Source: Acanthamoeba castellanii str. Neff (lineage: Eukaryota > Discosea > Longamoebia > Acanthamoebidae). From it: DNA of 22,737 bases. Below are positions 1 to 9,071 of the stretch, in pieces. The translations under genes and the position numbers were made by a program. Every line of letters starts with the position of its first letter. The stretch's first letter is position 1. The stretch is from NCBI RefSeq assembly GCF_000313135.1, contig NW_004457618.1, positions 320,732 to 343,468 on the forward strand, given 5' to 3'. A model generated the notes under the pieces. That model saw only the letters and a list, made by a program, of their open reading frames with translations, was not told where the DNA came from and did not search any database.

Positions 1-2
1 TC

Positions 3-269
3 CTCAAGGTTGGCGAGTCTGATGCCAAGGCCTCGGGTGCCCGCAACCAGTACGCTGACTACATCGAGGAGGCTGAGGGTCTGGACAAGATCGAGCAGCT
101 GCAGGTTCACCAGAACATCGACATTTACGAGAAGGCCGTCAAGATCCTCGAGAACTACTTCGCCGCCGAGGAGGATGACCAGAACCTCGCGCCCAACGTC
201 GACCCCAACCAGACTGCCTTCACCTTCGGCGCGCCCAGCGGTCTCCCCAAGGAGGGCTTCAACTTCTAA
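3..269 (+). CDS. Importin subunit alpha (karyopherin alpha), C-terminal fragment
   Basis: This is the last 88 codons of a gene entering from the left edge; the frame opens at base 3 and stops at TAA 267-269. The translation carries the importin-alpha C-terminal signature: an acidic stretch, then GLDKIEQLQVHQNIDIYEKA and a helix ending in ENYF, an acidic DD segment and a tail ending EGFNF. In the family this region is the last ARM repeat plus the acidic tail that binds the CAS exportin. The protein is the adaptor that recognises nuclear localisation signals and hands cargo to importin beta. No intron is visible in this part. The family call is very secure; the paralogue cannot be decided from the tail. 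Confidence 0.92.
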   Translation, partial: LKVGESDAKASGARNQYADYIEEAEGLDKIEQLQVHQNIDIYEKAVKILENYFAAEEDDQNLAPNVDPNQTAFTFGAPSGLPKEGFNF

Positions 270-737
270 GCCCGCCCAGCTCGACCCTCGAGATCTGCAG
301 GATAAGGTCAAGTCCTTCTTCTGCTTGCTCTCGCCCGAGACCACACCACCTCCCCTCCCACTTCTCTCCGCCGCTGCTACGCTCCGCTGCGATCGCGCTC
401 TAGCTATGCTCTGCGCTGCTGCCCTGCTGCCGTATGCTGGCCATCCGCCCGGTTGGCTTCGGCCTTGGTCTTCGTGCTCCCCTGTCTACTGCGCTGCTGT
501 CGTGCGCGCGCGGCACACGAGACCTCGGCCCGGCCCTGCCTTCCGTTCGAGGCAACCCCCCACCGCTTTACACGCTGCTGTACCTTGCCCGCTGTGTACC
601 GTTTTTTGAAGCTTATCGCGAGCACCCCCCCCCTGCAAATACATTCCGGCATACCAACACCTCGTCTTCTCGATGTTTCCTCTTCGCTTTTGGTCTGTTG
701 CTAAAACAAAGAAAAACTGCGAGACGCGAAGGAGAGC
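270..737. other. Intergenic/UTR stretch after importin alpha
   Basis: These 468 bases separate two genes on the same strand. The first part is pyrimidine-rich (many CTC/CCT runs) and probably 3' UTR of importin alpha. The last ~60 bases are more A-rich and precede the next start codon. Open frames here lack any recognisable domain and look like chance frames in GC-rich DNA. No convincing TATA box or small RNA gene was seen. Confidence 0.5.
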
Positions 738-3700
738 ATGGAGGTGCCTGCGGGCAACTCAGAGTTGTGCAGCGGGGACCAGAAAGTGGAGCCGGACCAC
801 GCAACACCATGGGGGTGGGCCAATCCACATATGGATCCCACAGCTGCCGATTTCGTGCTCTTTGCGCATCTTATACCGTGCTGCCAACATTTCGTGGCTG
901 ATTCGGAACCCAAGGTGGCGTTCGAGGCGGCCATGAACGCACGCAAGGCTCGCTTTGGCGCCCACAACCGGTACCCTCACCATGAAAGTTAATCAAGGTA
1001 GTGCTGGAGAAAAAGAGTAACTTTTTCCACACACACACACACCACACAACACGTAGGTTCCTGGAGTACCTGCTGAACCACCCCGTGAACCGCGGCATCG
1101 GGCAGACGCTGGCGTCGAAGGACTTGACGGCGATTGAGGAGCGCAGTGCTTCGTGGGAGCTGGTGATCTGCCTCATGCGCAACATCCTCTGCCACGAGTA
1201 CTGCTTCGGGTGGAGCTCTGTGCGCGAGATGATGCGCGTCAGCCTCGACCACTTTGGCGGCCGACACGAAGTGGAGCAGCTCTTGCACCTCTATGCCGCA
1301 CTCGTCCTGCTGCCACCACCGTCATCACCGTCACCGTCACTGTCATCATCATCAGGGCACGACGACACGACCAATTCGAGGAGTTCAAGTAATGCGCATC
1401 AAGGCAGATATCGCTTCTTCTTCTTCTCTTTACTTTCGCCGCTTCTCCTCTCTCCTCTTTTCTTGCTGCTGACGGCGCTACTGGTACGGGGACAACGTGC
1501 TGACGTCATCGCTCGCGGGCTCCACCACTCACAAAACCCACCACCACCACCACCCACCACCGTGAGTTCGTGCGCACTAACCAGTCCGTACTACAGACGA
1601 TGATGGAGGTCAAGGCGGCGAGCCCTGTCTGGGCCATCTCTCCGATTCGGAGGAGCTGTGGCGCGACCTGCTCCTCTTCGCCCAGCTGATCCCGTGCCGG
1701 TACGCCTATGTCCTGTGTGTACGTGTGTGTGTGTGTGTGTGTCGTGTGTGTGTGTGTGTGTGTGTGTGGCGCGCTCTTTCGGCCTCCTGCCATTTGATTT
1801 GACATGTGGTGCCGTTGGTGGTGGTGCACACCCTTCTTCTCAGGTCCAACAACGCGATCGTGGACATCCAATTCGAAGAGGAGATGTTGGCCATGGCCGA
1901 AACCAAGGACTTTGGCGATTGGGAGGTAAACAAGCACGGCACCGCCACCGCCACCGCCACCGCCACCGCCACCGCCACCGCCACCGCCACCGCCACCGCC
2001 ACCGCCACCGCCACCGCCACCGCCACCGCCACCGCCACCGCCACCGCCACCGCCACCGCCACCGCCACCGCCACCGCCACCGCCACCGCCACCGCCACCG
2101 CCGCCACCGCCACCGCCACCGCCACCGCCACCGCCACCGCCACCGCCACCGCCACCGCCACCGCCACCGCCACCGCCACCGCCACCGCCACCGCCACCGC
2201 CACCGCACACGACGCACGCTGTGCGCGCAGAGAGGGTGTTGGCCTCAAGAAAGGGGTGGACTTCCTTCCCAGGTCTTTGCCGAGTACCTTAAGACACACC
2301 CGGCCAACCCGCAGCAGTGGATCACTCCGTCCCACGACATCTCTTGGTTAGTGCCCCTCCTCCGCCCACCGCCGAGCCTTCGCTTCTCGCTTCTGCGCGT
2401 GTCGTGTCGTGTCGTGTCGTGTCGTGTCGTGTCGTGTCGTGTCGTGTCGTGTCGTGTCGTGTCGAGTCTTACACGCGTGTGCGTTGCGTGTGCACCATCT
2501 CGCATGCATCAATTGTTACCACCACGACGCGCGTGTGCAGGATGATGGTCATTCGGCTGATGCGCAACATCCTGTGCCACGAGCGGAGCATGCGCTTCGA
2601 TGGTCTGCGCCAAGTAGGCTCGCTTCTTCCTTTCTTCTCTGCCAGTCTCTCTTCCCCCCCCCCAAGCCGTTGCTCACGCACGTCCATTGTGCTCGCCTGT
2701 GGCGCGACGCAACGTGCACAGTTTGCGCGCAAGACGCTCGACTACTTCAGGGAACGCGCCCACTTCCACGACTTCCTGGCCCTCTACCAGGCCCACTGCC
2801 GCGGCCGGCCGCGCCTGCTCGCCGGTGCTCTGCCTGCCCACGTCATCACCGCATTTTTCTCTGTCGACTGAAACCATGCGCCGCACACTAACCCCGTCTC
2901 GCGCTGACGCAGGGAACGACGACGACGACCACCGCGGGCTGATGGTGATGACGTCATCATCTTCATCAGCTGAACCCGTCCGTACTCACGACGGCGGCCT
3001 GCGGTTGTTCCCGGCCGCGCAGATCCAGACCGCCCTGGCCCACAACTTTTGCGTTTGGGAGCGGCCCCGCACCGGCGCTGGCCGACGCTGCGAGCGAGGG
3101 CTCTTCTGTGGCCTGCGCCCGCTGCAGGCCTTCGTTCGCAAGTGTCTCGCCGCCGCACCACCGTCCAACCCGCCGTCGCTGCTGACGTCAGCATCGGACT
3201 CTGACGAACTGCGCCACGGGGCTCGAGCGAGGCCGGCCCGGAGGGAAAAGATCGCGGCGCTCATCACATGCGGTCGTGGGAGCGGCAGGACCAGCGCCGC
3301 CTTGGTGATGGCCCACCACATCACGAGCCCGCTCGACGACGGCGACGACGGTGTCGACAGCAACGTTGACGCCGACGTGGCACGCGATGCGGCCGTTGAT
3401 CAACCAGGCGCCAATTGCAACGGACGGCGCATCGTCTACGTCGACTGCGGCGCGGCCGAGCACGCGGCGCTCAGGTCCGGCGCCCCGCGAGAGCGAATAC
3501 GCGGCCTCCTGCGATTTCTGTCCCGAGAGCTCGACTTCGACGAGACCCATTCGTCGCCGCCGCCGCAGGTGAAGCGCGAAGATAACGAAAAGAACGACGA
3601 AAACGAAGACGAAGAAGAAAGCGATGAGGCGACGATCGAGGCGGTGGCGAAGAAGGTCGAGTTAATGACGACGACGAGACGAGGGGCTGCGACGGGCAAT

Positions 3701-4789
3701 CGGGTGGCTGTGATCCTGGACGACTACCACGCGATGGTCATGGCCGAGGAGGGCAGCCTCACGAGCGGCGCTAGCGGCCGGGCGGAGGTGCTCGTCCGCC
3801 TGCACGAGGCCATCGCCGACCTGGCCGTCGTCGGCGTCTTCTTCATCCTCACCTCCACGCCCTGCCTCGCCCTCTACCTCTACTACTTTGCCGCGGCCGA
3901 CGACGACCACCACCGCCACGGCCCCGGCCAGCCGCGACCGGCCGAGCCACAGGTGCCCAGCGAGCCCTACGGCGGCGGCGGCAAGCGTAAGGTGGTCGGC
4001 CACGTAAGCACGGACTGCGCGCAGAAGAGGGCAAAGACGGCCCACGGCGGACACCACGCAGGCCAGACGACGCGGCCGACGTCGGTGGTGGACAAGGTGC
4101 GGGTGCGGAACTGCCTGAAGGGGCTGCACGTGTACGACATACCGGGCGAGGCGGGGTCGGAGGGCGAGCTGAAGGCCACGGAGCTGCTGCTGCGCCACTA
4201 CCTGCCGGCGCTGCACAAGCACCACCTCAAGGCCATCCTCCACCACCTCGGCGCCGCCCAGGTGCCCCTTCACCCCGCGCTCCTCGTCTCGAGTGCCGTC
4301 GCCTGGTGCCTCGCGGACGAGCAGACCCAGGCCCAGGAGCAGGAGCAGGCCACGGTGTTCACGGTGGCCCTGGCCGACCCTACCAGGCCCGTGGTCCACG
4401 ACCGACTCTTGCGCGCACTCGCGGCCGTCCATGGCGACGTGGCCTCGCTCCTGGCCGTCGGCGGCGGCGGCGGCTACGTGGGGCTGCTTCACGCGTACGC
4501 GTCGGAGGGCGGCGAGGAGCGGCCCAAGGGCGCGCTGTGGGCCTCACTGCTGGCCAAGGACGCCGAAGGCCGGTGGCGCCTCAAGGACGTGTACCTCACC
4601 ACCGTGCTCCACTTCTACGTCGACCGCGAGGAAGAGGACGCGAGCGAGGAGCTGACGTGGAGGCTGAAGCCGATGCCGATGCCGATGCCGATCGGGTTGG
4701 GCCTTGGGCCACCGGCGCCTTCGCTACCGCCGGTCGTGCTGCTGACCCACGCCGCCCACCTATGGCGTGTCTCGATGACGCCCGGCTGA
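738..4789 (+). CDS. Unrecognised 958-aa protein: duplicated N-terminal module plus degenerate P-loop NTPase-like region
   Basis: Model: exons 738-970, 1057-1388, 1597-1699, 1844-1925, 2273-2346, 2541-2613, 2722-2824, 2913-4789, all GT-AG and phase-consistent, giving 958 aa. Residues ~35-160 and ~225-330 are two diverged copies of one module. Both contain F-A-[HQ]-LIPC near the start, F-[LA]-EYL..HP after the first shared intron, and LMRNILCHE. An Asp- and Ser-rich linker leads into the long last exon. There, GRGSGRTS at ~454-461 resembles a Walker A loop with Arg in place of the usual Lys, VAVILDDYHAM at ~598-608 resembles Walker B, and FFILTST at ~643-649 resembles a sensor strand. KRK and QKRAK clusters at ~691-708 could be nuclear localisation signals. 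An acidic Glu/Asp/Asn-rich insert lies at ~555-572. I do not recognise the family. A nucleotide-binding or scaffold role is inference only. Confidence 0.7.
1723..1768. repeat. (GT)n microsatellite in intron 3 of the P-loop gene
   Basis: An almost pure GT dinucleotide tract starts ~22 bases after the donor site at 1700 and is interrupted once by a C. It lies wholly inside the 1700-1843 intron, so it does not affect the protein. Confidence 0.9.
1940..2206. repeat. (CACCGC)n hexanucleotide repeat, about 44 units
   Basis: A near-perfect array of the 6-base unit CACCGC fills most of the 1926-2272 intron, with one irregularity near 2098-2103 where a unit is shortened. The unit is open in several frames on both strands. 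This produces long artificial poly-Gly, Ala-Val, Thr-Ala, His-Arg and Arg-Trp frames that should not be annotated as genes. The flanking exons join in frame across the block (residues DWE, then VFAEYL), which supports it being intronic. Its length may be misassembled or vary between isolates. Confidence 0.95.
2399..2464. repeat. (GTGTC)n pentanucleotide repeat in intron 5 of the P-loop gene
   Basis: About 13 uninterrupted units of GTGTC lie in the 2347-2540 intron. The same unit recurs at 8071-8123 and 11306-11387 in introns of unrelated genes. Confidence 0.95.
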
Positions 4790-5009
4790 TCGGGTACCAA
4801 ATGTTGGAAGACAATGCTGTGTCGAAGGCGTGAAACTCTCCTTCGTCACTTTGCTGTCAAGGAGATGTGGTCATGAACATGTTGATCAATATGTGGAGTT
4901 TTTGTTGTATGGGTAACAAAAAAATGATACAAAAGGGAGATGAAGGGCGAGCGGATGCCGCTCTGCTGCTGAACCCTCATCATAGCCAACTGCTTCTGCT
5001 GCTGCTGCT
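4790..5009. other. Short convergent intergenic region
   Basis: These 220 bases lie between the stop of the plus-strand P-loop gene and the stop of the minus-strand lectin gene, so both 3' UTRs must fit or overlap here. An A-rich stretch at ~4917-4935 is the only compositional feature; no hairpin terminator is expected in this kind of genome. Confidence 0.5.
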
Positions 5010-6257
5010 TCAGTTGCAGGTGAGGCCGGAGAGGGTGGCCGTGGGGGTGGCGATGGTGGTGGCCGTCGTCGTCGTGGCCACGATGCCGGCGCCCTGCGAC
5101 GCGCCCACCTGGATCGGGCCGTACGTCGTTGGGATGGTGAACGTCGTGGCGTCCTTGCGGTTGAGCTCCCAGAACTGGCTCACCGACACGCCCGATGCCA
5201 GCGTGAACGACACCTGGCCGCCGGTGAGGGCCTTCGAGCCTGTGTTGCTCACCACCACGTCGAAGATCTGGTTCCACTTGTTCCCGTCCTGCCACTGACC
5301 CCCGCTCGCTGCCGACCTGGCCACGATGGTGAGCTCGGCGCTGCAGCCGGCGGGCGCCGCGCTCGGCTGAGGCGTCGCCACGACGGGGCTCGACGGCGAC
5401 GGCGAAGGCGCCGCGGTGGGCGAGCCCGAGCACGTGGCCGACTCGACCTTGACCACGGGCGTCGCCACGCTCTGGCCCTCCTTGGACTTGACGATGAAGC
5501 CAGCGCCCTGCGAGGCGCCCACCTGGATGGCGCCCCACGGCGTGGGCACGTTGAACACGTTGGTGTTCTCCTTCCGCTCCAGGTTCCAGAACTGGTAGAT
5601 GCTCACGTCGGCGCCGGACACGCTGATGGTGAGCTTGACCGCGGTCACGGGCGTGTTGCCCGAGTTGGTCGTCGTCACGTCGAAGATCTGGAACTGCGAG
5701 TCGCCCTCGGTCCACTGGCCGCCGCTGGCGGCGGAGCGCGCCACGGACTCGACCGTCACGGTGCACCCGGTGGGCTGCGGCGAGGCGACAACGACGGGCG
5801 AGGCTGACGACGAGGGCGACGCGGCGGCGGGCGATGCCGAGGCCGAAGGGGTGGCGGGCGAGGTCGAGGGGGCGACCGAGGGCGAGACGGCCTTGCAGTC
5901 GACGGCCTCGAGATCGATGGTGGCCTGCGCCTTGCTCTTGATGATGTATCCGAACTGGTACGACCCGCTCACGTCGATGCCGCCGTTCTGGAGGATGTAA
6001 TCGGGCAGGACGTAGAGGCCGCGGTTGTCCTTGACGATGTTCCACAGCTGGTCGAAGAGCGAGTCGTTGGTGATGGAGAGGTCGACGGACTTGACGCCCT
6101 CGGAGCCCGTGTTGGTGATGGCGACGCTCCACTGGGAGAAGTCCTGGCCGTTGGTGGTCCACGCGCTGCCCAGGGTCTGCGTGACCGACACCTGGCAGTC
6201 GGCCGCCGCCATGGCCAGCAGAGCGGCTAACACCGCGAACGAGAGCAGCTTGTTCAT
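5010..6257 (-). CDS. Luke-type cyst-wall lectin with three CBM49 cellulose-binding domains
   Basis: This is a single-exon, 415-aa secreted protein. Residues 1-19 are a signal peptide (MNKLL, hydrophobic core, AAA before DC). Three beta-rich CBM49-like domains follow at ~21-121, ~165-276 and ~305-414, separated by Ser/Pro/Ala/Thr-rich linkers of 30-45 residues. Each domain begins and ends with one Cys (21/121, 165/276, 305/414), suggesting one disulphide per domain. Each has the conserved aromatics, for example QW near the start and QLWN, QFWN or QFWE in the middle. Domains 2 and 3 share RSAASGGQW and IQVGASQGAG and are closer to each other than to domain 1. N64 (NDS) is a possible glycosylation site. 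In Acanthamoeba, Luke lectins with two or three CBM49 domains are abundant cellulose-binding proteins of the cyst wall. A role in encystation is inferred from that family. Confidence 0.92.
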   Translation of the reverse strand: MNKLLSFAVLAALLAMAAADCQVSVTQTLGSAWTTNGQDFSQWSVAITNTGSEGVKSVDLSITNDSLFDQLWNIVKDNRGLYVLPDYILQNGGIDVSGSYQFGYIIKSKAQATIDLEAVDCKAVSPSVAPSTSPATPSASASPAAASPSSSASPVVVASPQPTGCTVTVESVARSAASGGQWTEGDSQFQIFDVTTTNSGNTPVTAVKLTISVSGADVSIYQFWNLERKENTNVFNVPTPWGAIQVGASQGAGFIVKSKEGQSVATPVVKVESATCSGSPTAAPSPSPSSPVVATPQPSAAPAGCSAELTIVARSAASGGQWQDGNKWNQIFDVVVSNTGSKALTGGQVSFTLASGVSVSQFWELNRKDATTFTIPTTYGPIQVGASQGAGIVATTTTATTIATPTATLSGLTCN

Positions 6258-6262
6258 CTTCT

Positions 6263-6322
6263 TCTTGTTGTTGTTGCTGATGTTGGTGGTAGTTGTTGGT
6301 TGTTGGTTGTGATGATGATGAG
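6263..6322 (-). promoter_or_regulatory. CAA/CAT-rich 5' leader of the lectin gene
   Basis: Read on the minus strand, the ~60 bases before the ATG are rich in CAA, ACC and CATCAT and end in AAGAAGAAG. CAA-rich leaders are generally unstructured. Together with the TATA box upstream this fits a gene built for strong expression; that last step is inference. Confidence 0.5.
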
Positions 6323-6340
6323 AATGGCGGAGGTCCTGGG

Positions 6341-6347
6341 TTTTATA
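6341..6347 (-). promoter_or_regulatory. TATA box of the Luke-type lectin gene
   Basis: TATAAAA on the minus strand lies about 84 bases before the lectin ATG, in otherwise mixed-composition DNA. The distance leaves room for a transcription start ~30 bases downstream and a ~50-base leader. It is the clearest core-promoter motif in the window. Confidence 0.7.
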
Positions 6348-6595
6348 AGTGGTGAGCAGCGCAGGGCATGACCAGGCACGGAGGTGGGTCGATGGAAATT
6401 CTCTGGTTTTTGCGGGTCATGTTCGAATAGTGGCGGTTTCTTGTCGACCATTAAGTGTGCACTGTTGTCAATTGGTCGCTGCACAACATACGACCCACTA
6501 TGCCCACTGGTTTTCACATGTTGATTACCAGGGGTCCAGGTTACCAGCTACATACACGTGCTACATGGGCAACAGGGACAATGGGCTCATCACCA

Positions 6596-6920
6596 TCACC
6601 AGAACTTGATGGTGATGTTGAAGGAGTGAAGGACCGAGGCGAGACCACACACGGCCAGCATGTAGCCTGTGAGCACCCCGAGGGCCTCTGCACGGACAAA
6701 CGAACGTGTCCGCACGGTGGTGCGAAAGATGTCAAAACACTGCGTTGCTGTGAGGCAGGACAAGACTCAGCTGATCGTCCGTACCAGAATCGCCGGCGTA
6801 GAGCGTCTTCATCGAGAAGTTGACCAGGCCCACCATCAGATTGGCCTGGATCACATGCAACACAGGTTGATCACAAGGAAAGAGAAGACGACCGCGACAG
6901 CGAGCAATGTGTGTGTGTGT

Positions 6921-6957
<37 letters not shown>

Positions 6958-8965
6958 TTGCGGTTGATGGCCTGGATGAGGCCGTCCCACGGTCGCTGGG
7001 GTGGTGGCACCAGCATGCTCACTAGTACCACCAGGCACAGGGTGAGCAGGTTCTGGGCCAGCGTGCTGAGCACGTAGGTGAGGTTCATCTGCGCCCCCGT
7101 GTCGATGCCGCGTCGCGCGTGCGATGTGTGCGTGTTAAAGACGCTGTGCGTATCACACACACACGCACACACAGGAGCCGCTGCGCACTGCACTGGGAGG
7201 CGTACCATGCGTCGCGAGCTCGGTTCCACGTAGGCGTCAACGGCGAGGGTGACCACCCAGAGGAGGACGTCCAGCGCGGCCAGGCGCATGACCAAGCGCC
7301 ATCCGTCCCGCCTCGTCTTGCGATCGACGAGCAGCATGCTGCCCAGACGCGTGCCGACAAGAAACAACGAAAAGTAACCTAAACCGCACACGTCGCACAC
7401 ACCGCACACGCACACGCAATTGAAGTGAGTTGTGTCCACTGCCACACGGAGGTCTGGGTGGTGATCTTACCGATCGCACTAAACACGCCCTCCTTGTTCT
7501 GTGAGAGAAGGTCGACTCGGGGCGCGTGGAGGATGTAATCGCGCAGGCCCAGACCCAGCGCCGCCTGGTAGGCTGTGTGAATGGTCAGCACCCGCCGGCT
7601 AAGCGCCCAGAAGCAGTGGTACGTACCCAGAGCCAGGAGGAGGCCGTAGACGGCGCCCTTTGCCTCCGACACGTTGCAGAGTCCGGCCAACAGCGAGACG
7701 GCGGCGAGGGTGAAGAAGAAATTCCAGTGCACGCCGTACTCGGTCACGTGCTCCTTTTTATACGACCGTTCGGTCGGGGGGTGGATGAGTTACGCCAGGC
7801 CAAAGCGTTGACAAACACGACACACGCGACACACAGTGTGGCCGGTAGGTACTTACTTGGTAGTCGGTGCTCTTCACGGTGAGCAGGCGCACGCAGCCCA
7901 GGACGAGGAGCGGGGCCATTCGCAGCAGCAGGTTGACGACGCTCTTCCTCCGGGTCTGGCGATACACCAGCGCGTTGGAGAGGAGGAACGACCCGACGCC
8001 CATGTCCATCTTCAAGAGCAATAGACGTCGACGCATGAATGTAAAATACGCGCAATGCATTCCCCAGCGTGTGTCGTGTCGTGTCGTGTCGTGTCGTGTC
8101 GTGTCGTATCGTGTCGTGTCGTGCGTGGTACCAGGGAGGTGCCATAAGTTTCGGTTTTGGCGAAGCGGCGAGGGAAGATCGGGAAGTCAACAGCCAGGAT
8201 GGCGATGCACGTGCACAGCATCTACCAGCACATTTCGACCGTACACGCAGCACACGCACAACGACGGCACACGCACGCACGCACACAAAAGAAGTGTGTG
8301 GCAGGAAGTGAGAAGGAAGCGATCGCTTGGGGGTGGGAGCGAGCGGCGCAATAACAGACGAATCGAGGACGAAGCACCATGGCCGTTCGGTACATGCTGA
8401 GGAAGGGCTTGTACTTGCCCACCAGCATCGGCGCGGCGTCCGAGTCGCGCGCGCCGCTCGTCATAAAGCACGACGTGTTGTGCCGCCTGTCGTTGCAATG
8501 GCACACGCACAACACGCACGCACACGCACACGACCGCACGCAGGTGTAAGTGCGCAGATGTCGTGCCTACAGGGTCCAGGAAGAGCACCAGCGAGAGTAG
8601 GCATCGAGCGCGGCGCACAGGAGGAGAACACCGGCGAAGACGAGGGGGACGGTGTGGGGCATGGTGAAGGTGGCCAGCATGGGCAGCACCAGGCACACGA
8701 AGTCGACCACGAACCGCAGCGGCGCGCCAAAGTCGGGCGCCGATCGGGAGCACAGCGACACCACCACGCTGTGCAGCAGGTAGGTGACCTGCAGCGCACC
8801 CACCAAACCAAAAACAAACAAAATCAATAAATAAAACCAAAGTGGGGGGGGGTAGCATGCCCAGGGCAGTACCGGGATGGTGAGTGCCACAAGAGCCACC
8901 TCGCCCATGCTGGTGCCATGCAGGTTGCTCACAAACGCCTCCTTCTCCTCCTTGTAGGAGCTCAT
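6596..8965 (-). CDS. PIGW: GPI-anchor inositol acyltransferase, PIG-W/GWT1 family
   Basis: Nine exons in transcription order: 8965-8873, 8788-8571, 8486-8378, 8221-8132, 8009-7857, 7753-7471, 7378-7206, 7088-6785, 6687-6596. All junctions are phase-consistent and give 504 aa. Family landmarks: [11 protein letters not shown] near the N-terminus, [53 protein letters not shown] (~216-234), [16 protein letters not shown], the [11 protein letters not shown] segment, [11 protein letters not shown], and a last exon with a final membrane helix ending IKFW. The enzyme is a multi-pass ER membrane protein that transfers an acyl chain from acyl-CoA to the inositol of GlcN-PI during GPI synthesis. The start matches the family's short N-terminus, and the upstream neighbour's stop is 106 bp away. 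Oddity: a 29-residue His-Thr-rich insertion at 418-446 encoded by a CA microsatellite. Confidence 0.93.
6906..6956. repeat. (GT/CA)n microsatellite inside a PIG-W exon
   Basis: The tract is a GT run on the plus strand with one GG interruption near 6919. On the coding minus strand it reads CAC ACA and stays in frame, adding about 16 alternating His-Thr residues to PIG-W. No GT donor exists between the conserved NRN codons and this tract, so it cannot be removed as a standard intron. Confidence 0.85.
8071..8123. repeat. (GTGTC)n pentanucleotide repeat in PIG-W intron 4
   Basis: About 10-11 units, with one unit changed to GTATC, lie in the 8010-8131 intron of the minus-strand PIG-W gene. On the coding strand the unit reads GACAC. 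Confidence 0.93.
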
Positions 8966-9071
8966 CTTGTCGGCAGGGCTTGTGCAAAATAAAATTAATA
9001 TTAAAAAAATAAATATAAAAATTGATTTTTGGTGCCCCTTCGGCAGAGAGCGGACGGTGATGACGAAGAGG

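Larger units (their letters stand above)
6258..6595. other. Intergenic region: lectin promoter and PIG-W 3' end
   Basis: This 338-bp gap lies between the lectin start codon and the stop of the upstream PIG-W gene on the same strand. It holds the lectin leader and TATA box; the remainder must contain the PIG-W 3' UTR and any lectin regulatory sites. A CACGTG palindrome lies near 6555-6560. No gene is supported here. Confidence 0.6.

Noticed and set aside
2399..2464. Possible CRISPR or satellite array
   Set aside because: The pentamers have no spacers and lie inside a spliced eukaryotic intron; they are simple microsatellites.
1506..2545. Long frames of poly-Gly, Ala-Val, Thr-Ala, His-Arg and Arg-Trp on both strands
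   Set aside because: They are translations of the (CACCGC)n intron array and have no start context or domain. The flanking exons join in frame when the array is removed.
3662..4492. 276-aa minus-strand frame
   Set aside because: It is an antisense shadow of the long last exon of the P-loop gene, produced by GC-rich codon use; no domain is recognisable.
4846..6162. 438-aa minus-strand frame overlapping the lectin
   Set aside because: It is rich in Arg, His and Gly and out of frame with the lectin, whose frame has a signal peptide and three domains.
6732..6784. PIG-W stop codon at 6732
   Set aside because: The open frame ends there, but splicing 6785 to 6687 adds the final membrane helix and the IKFW terminus expected in the family, in correct phase.
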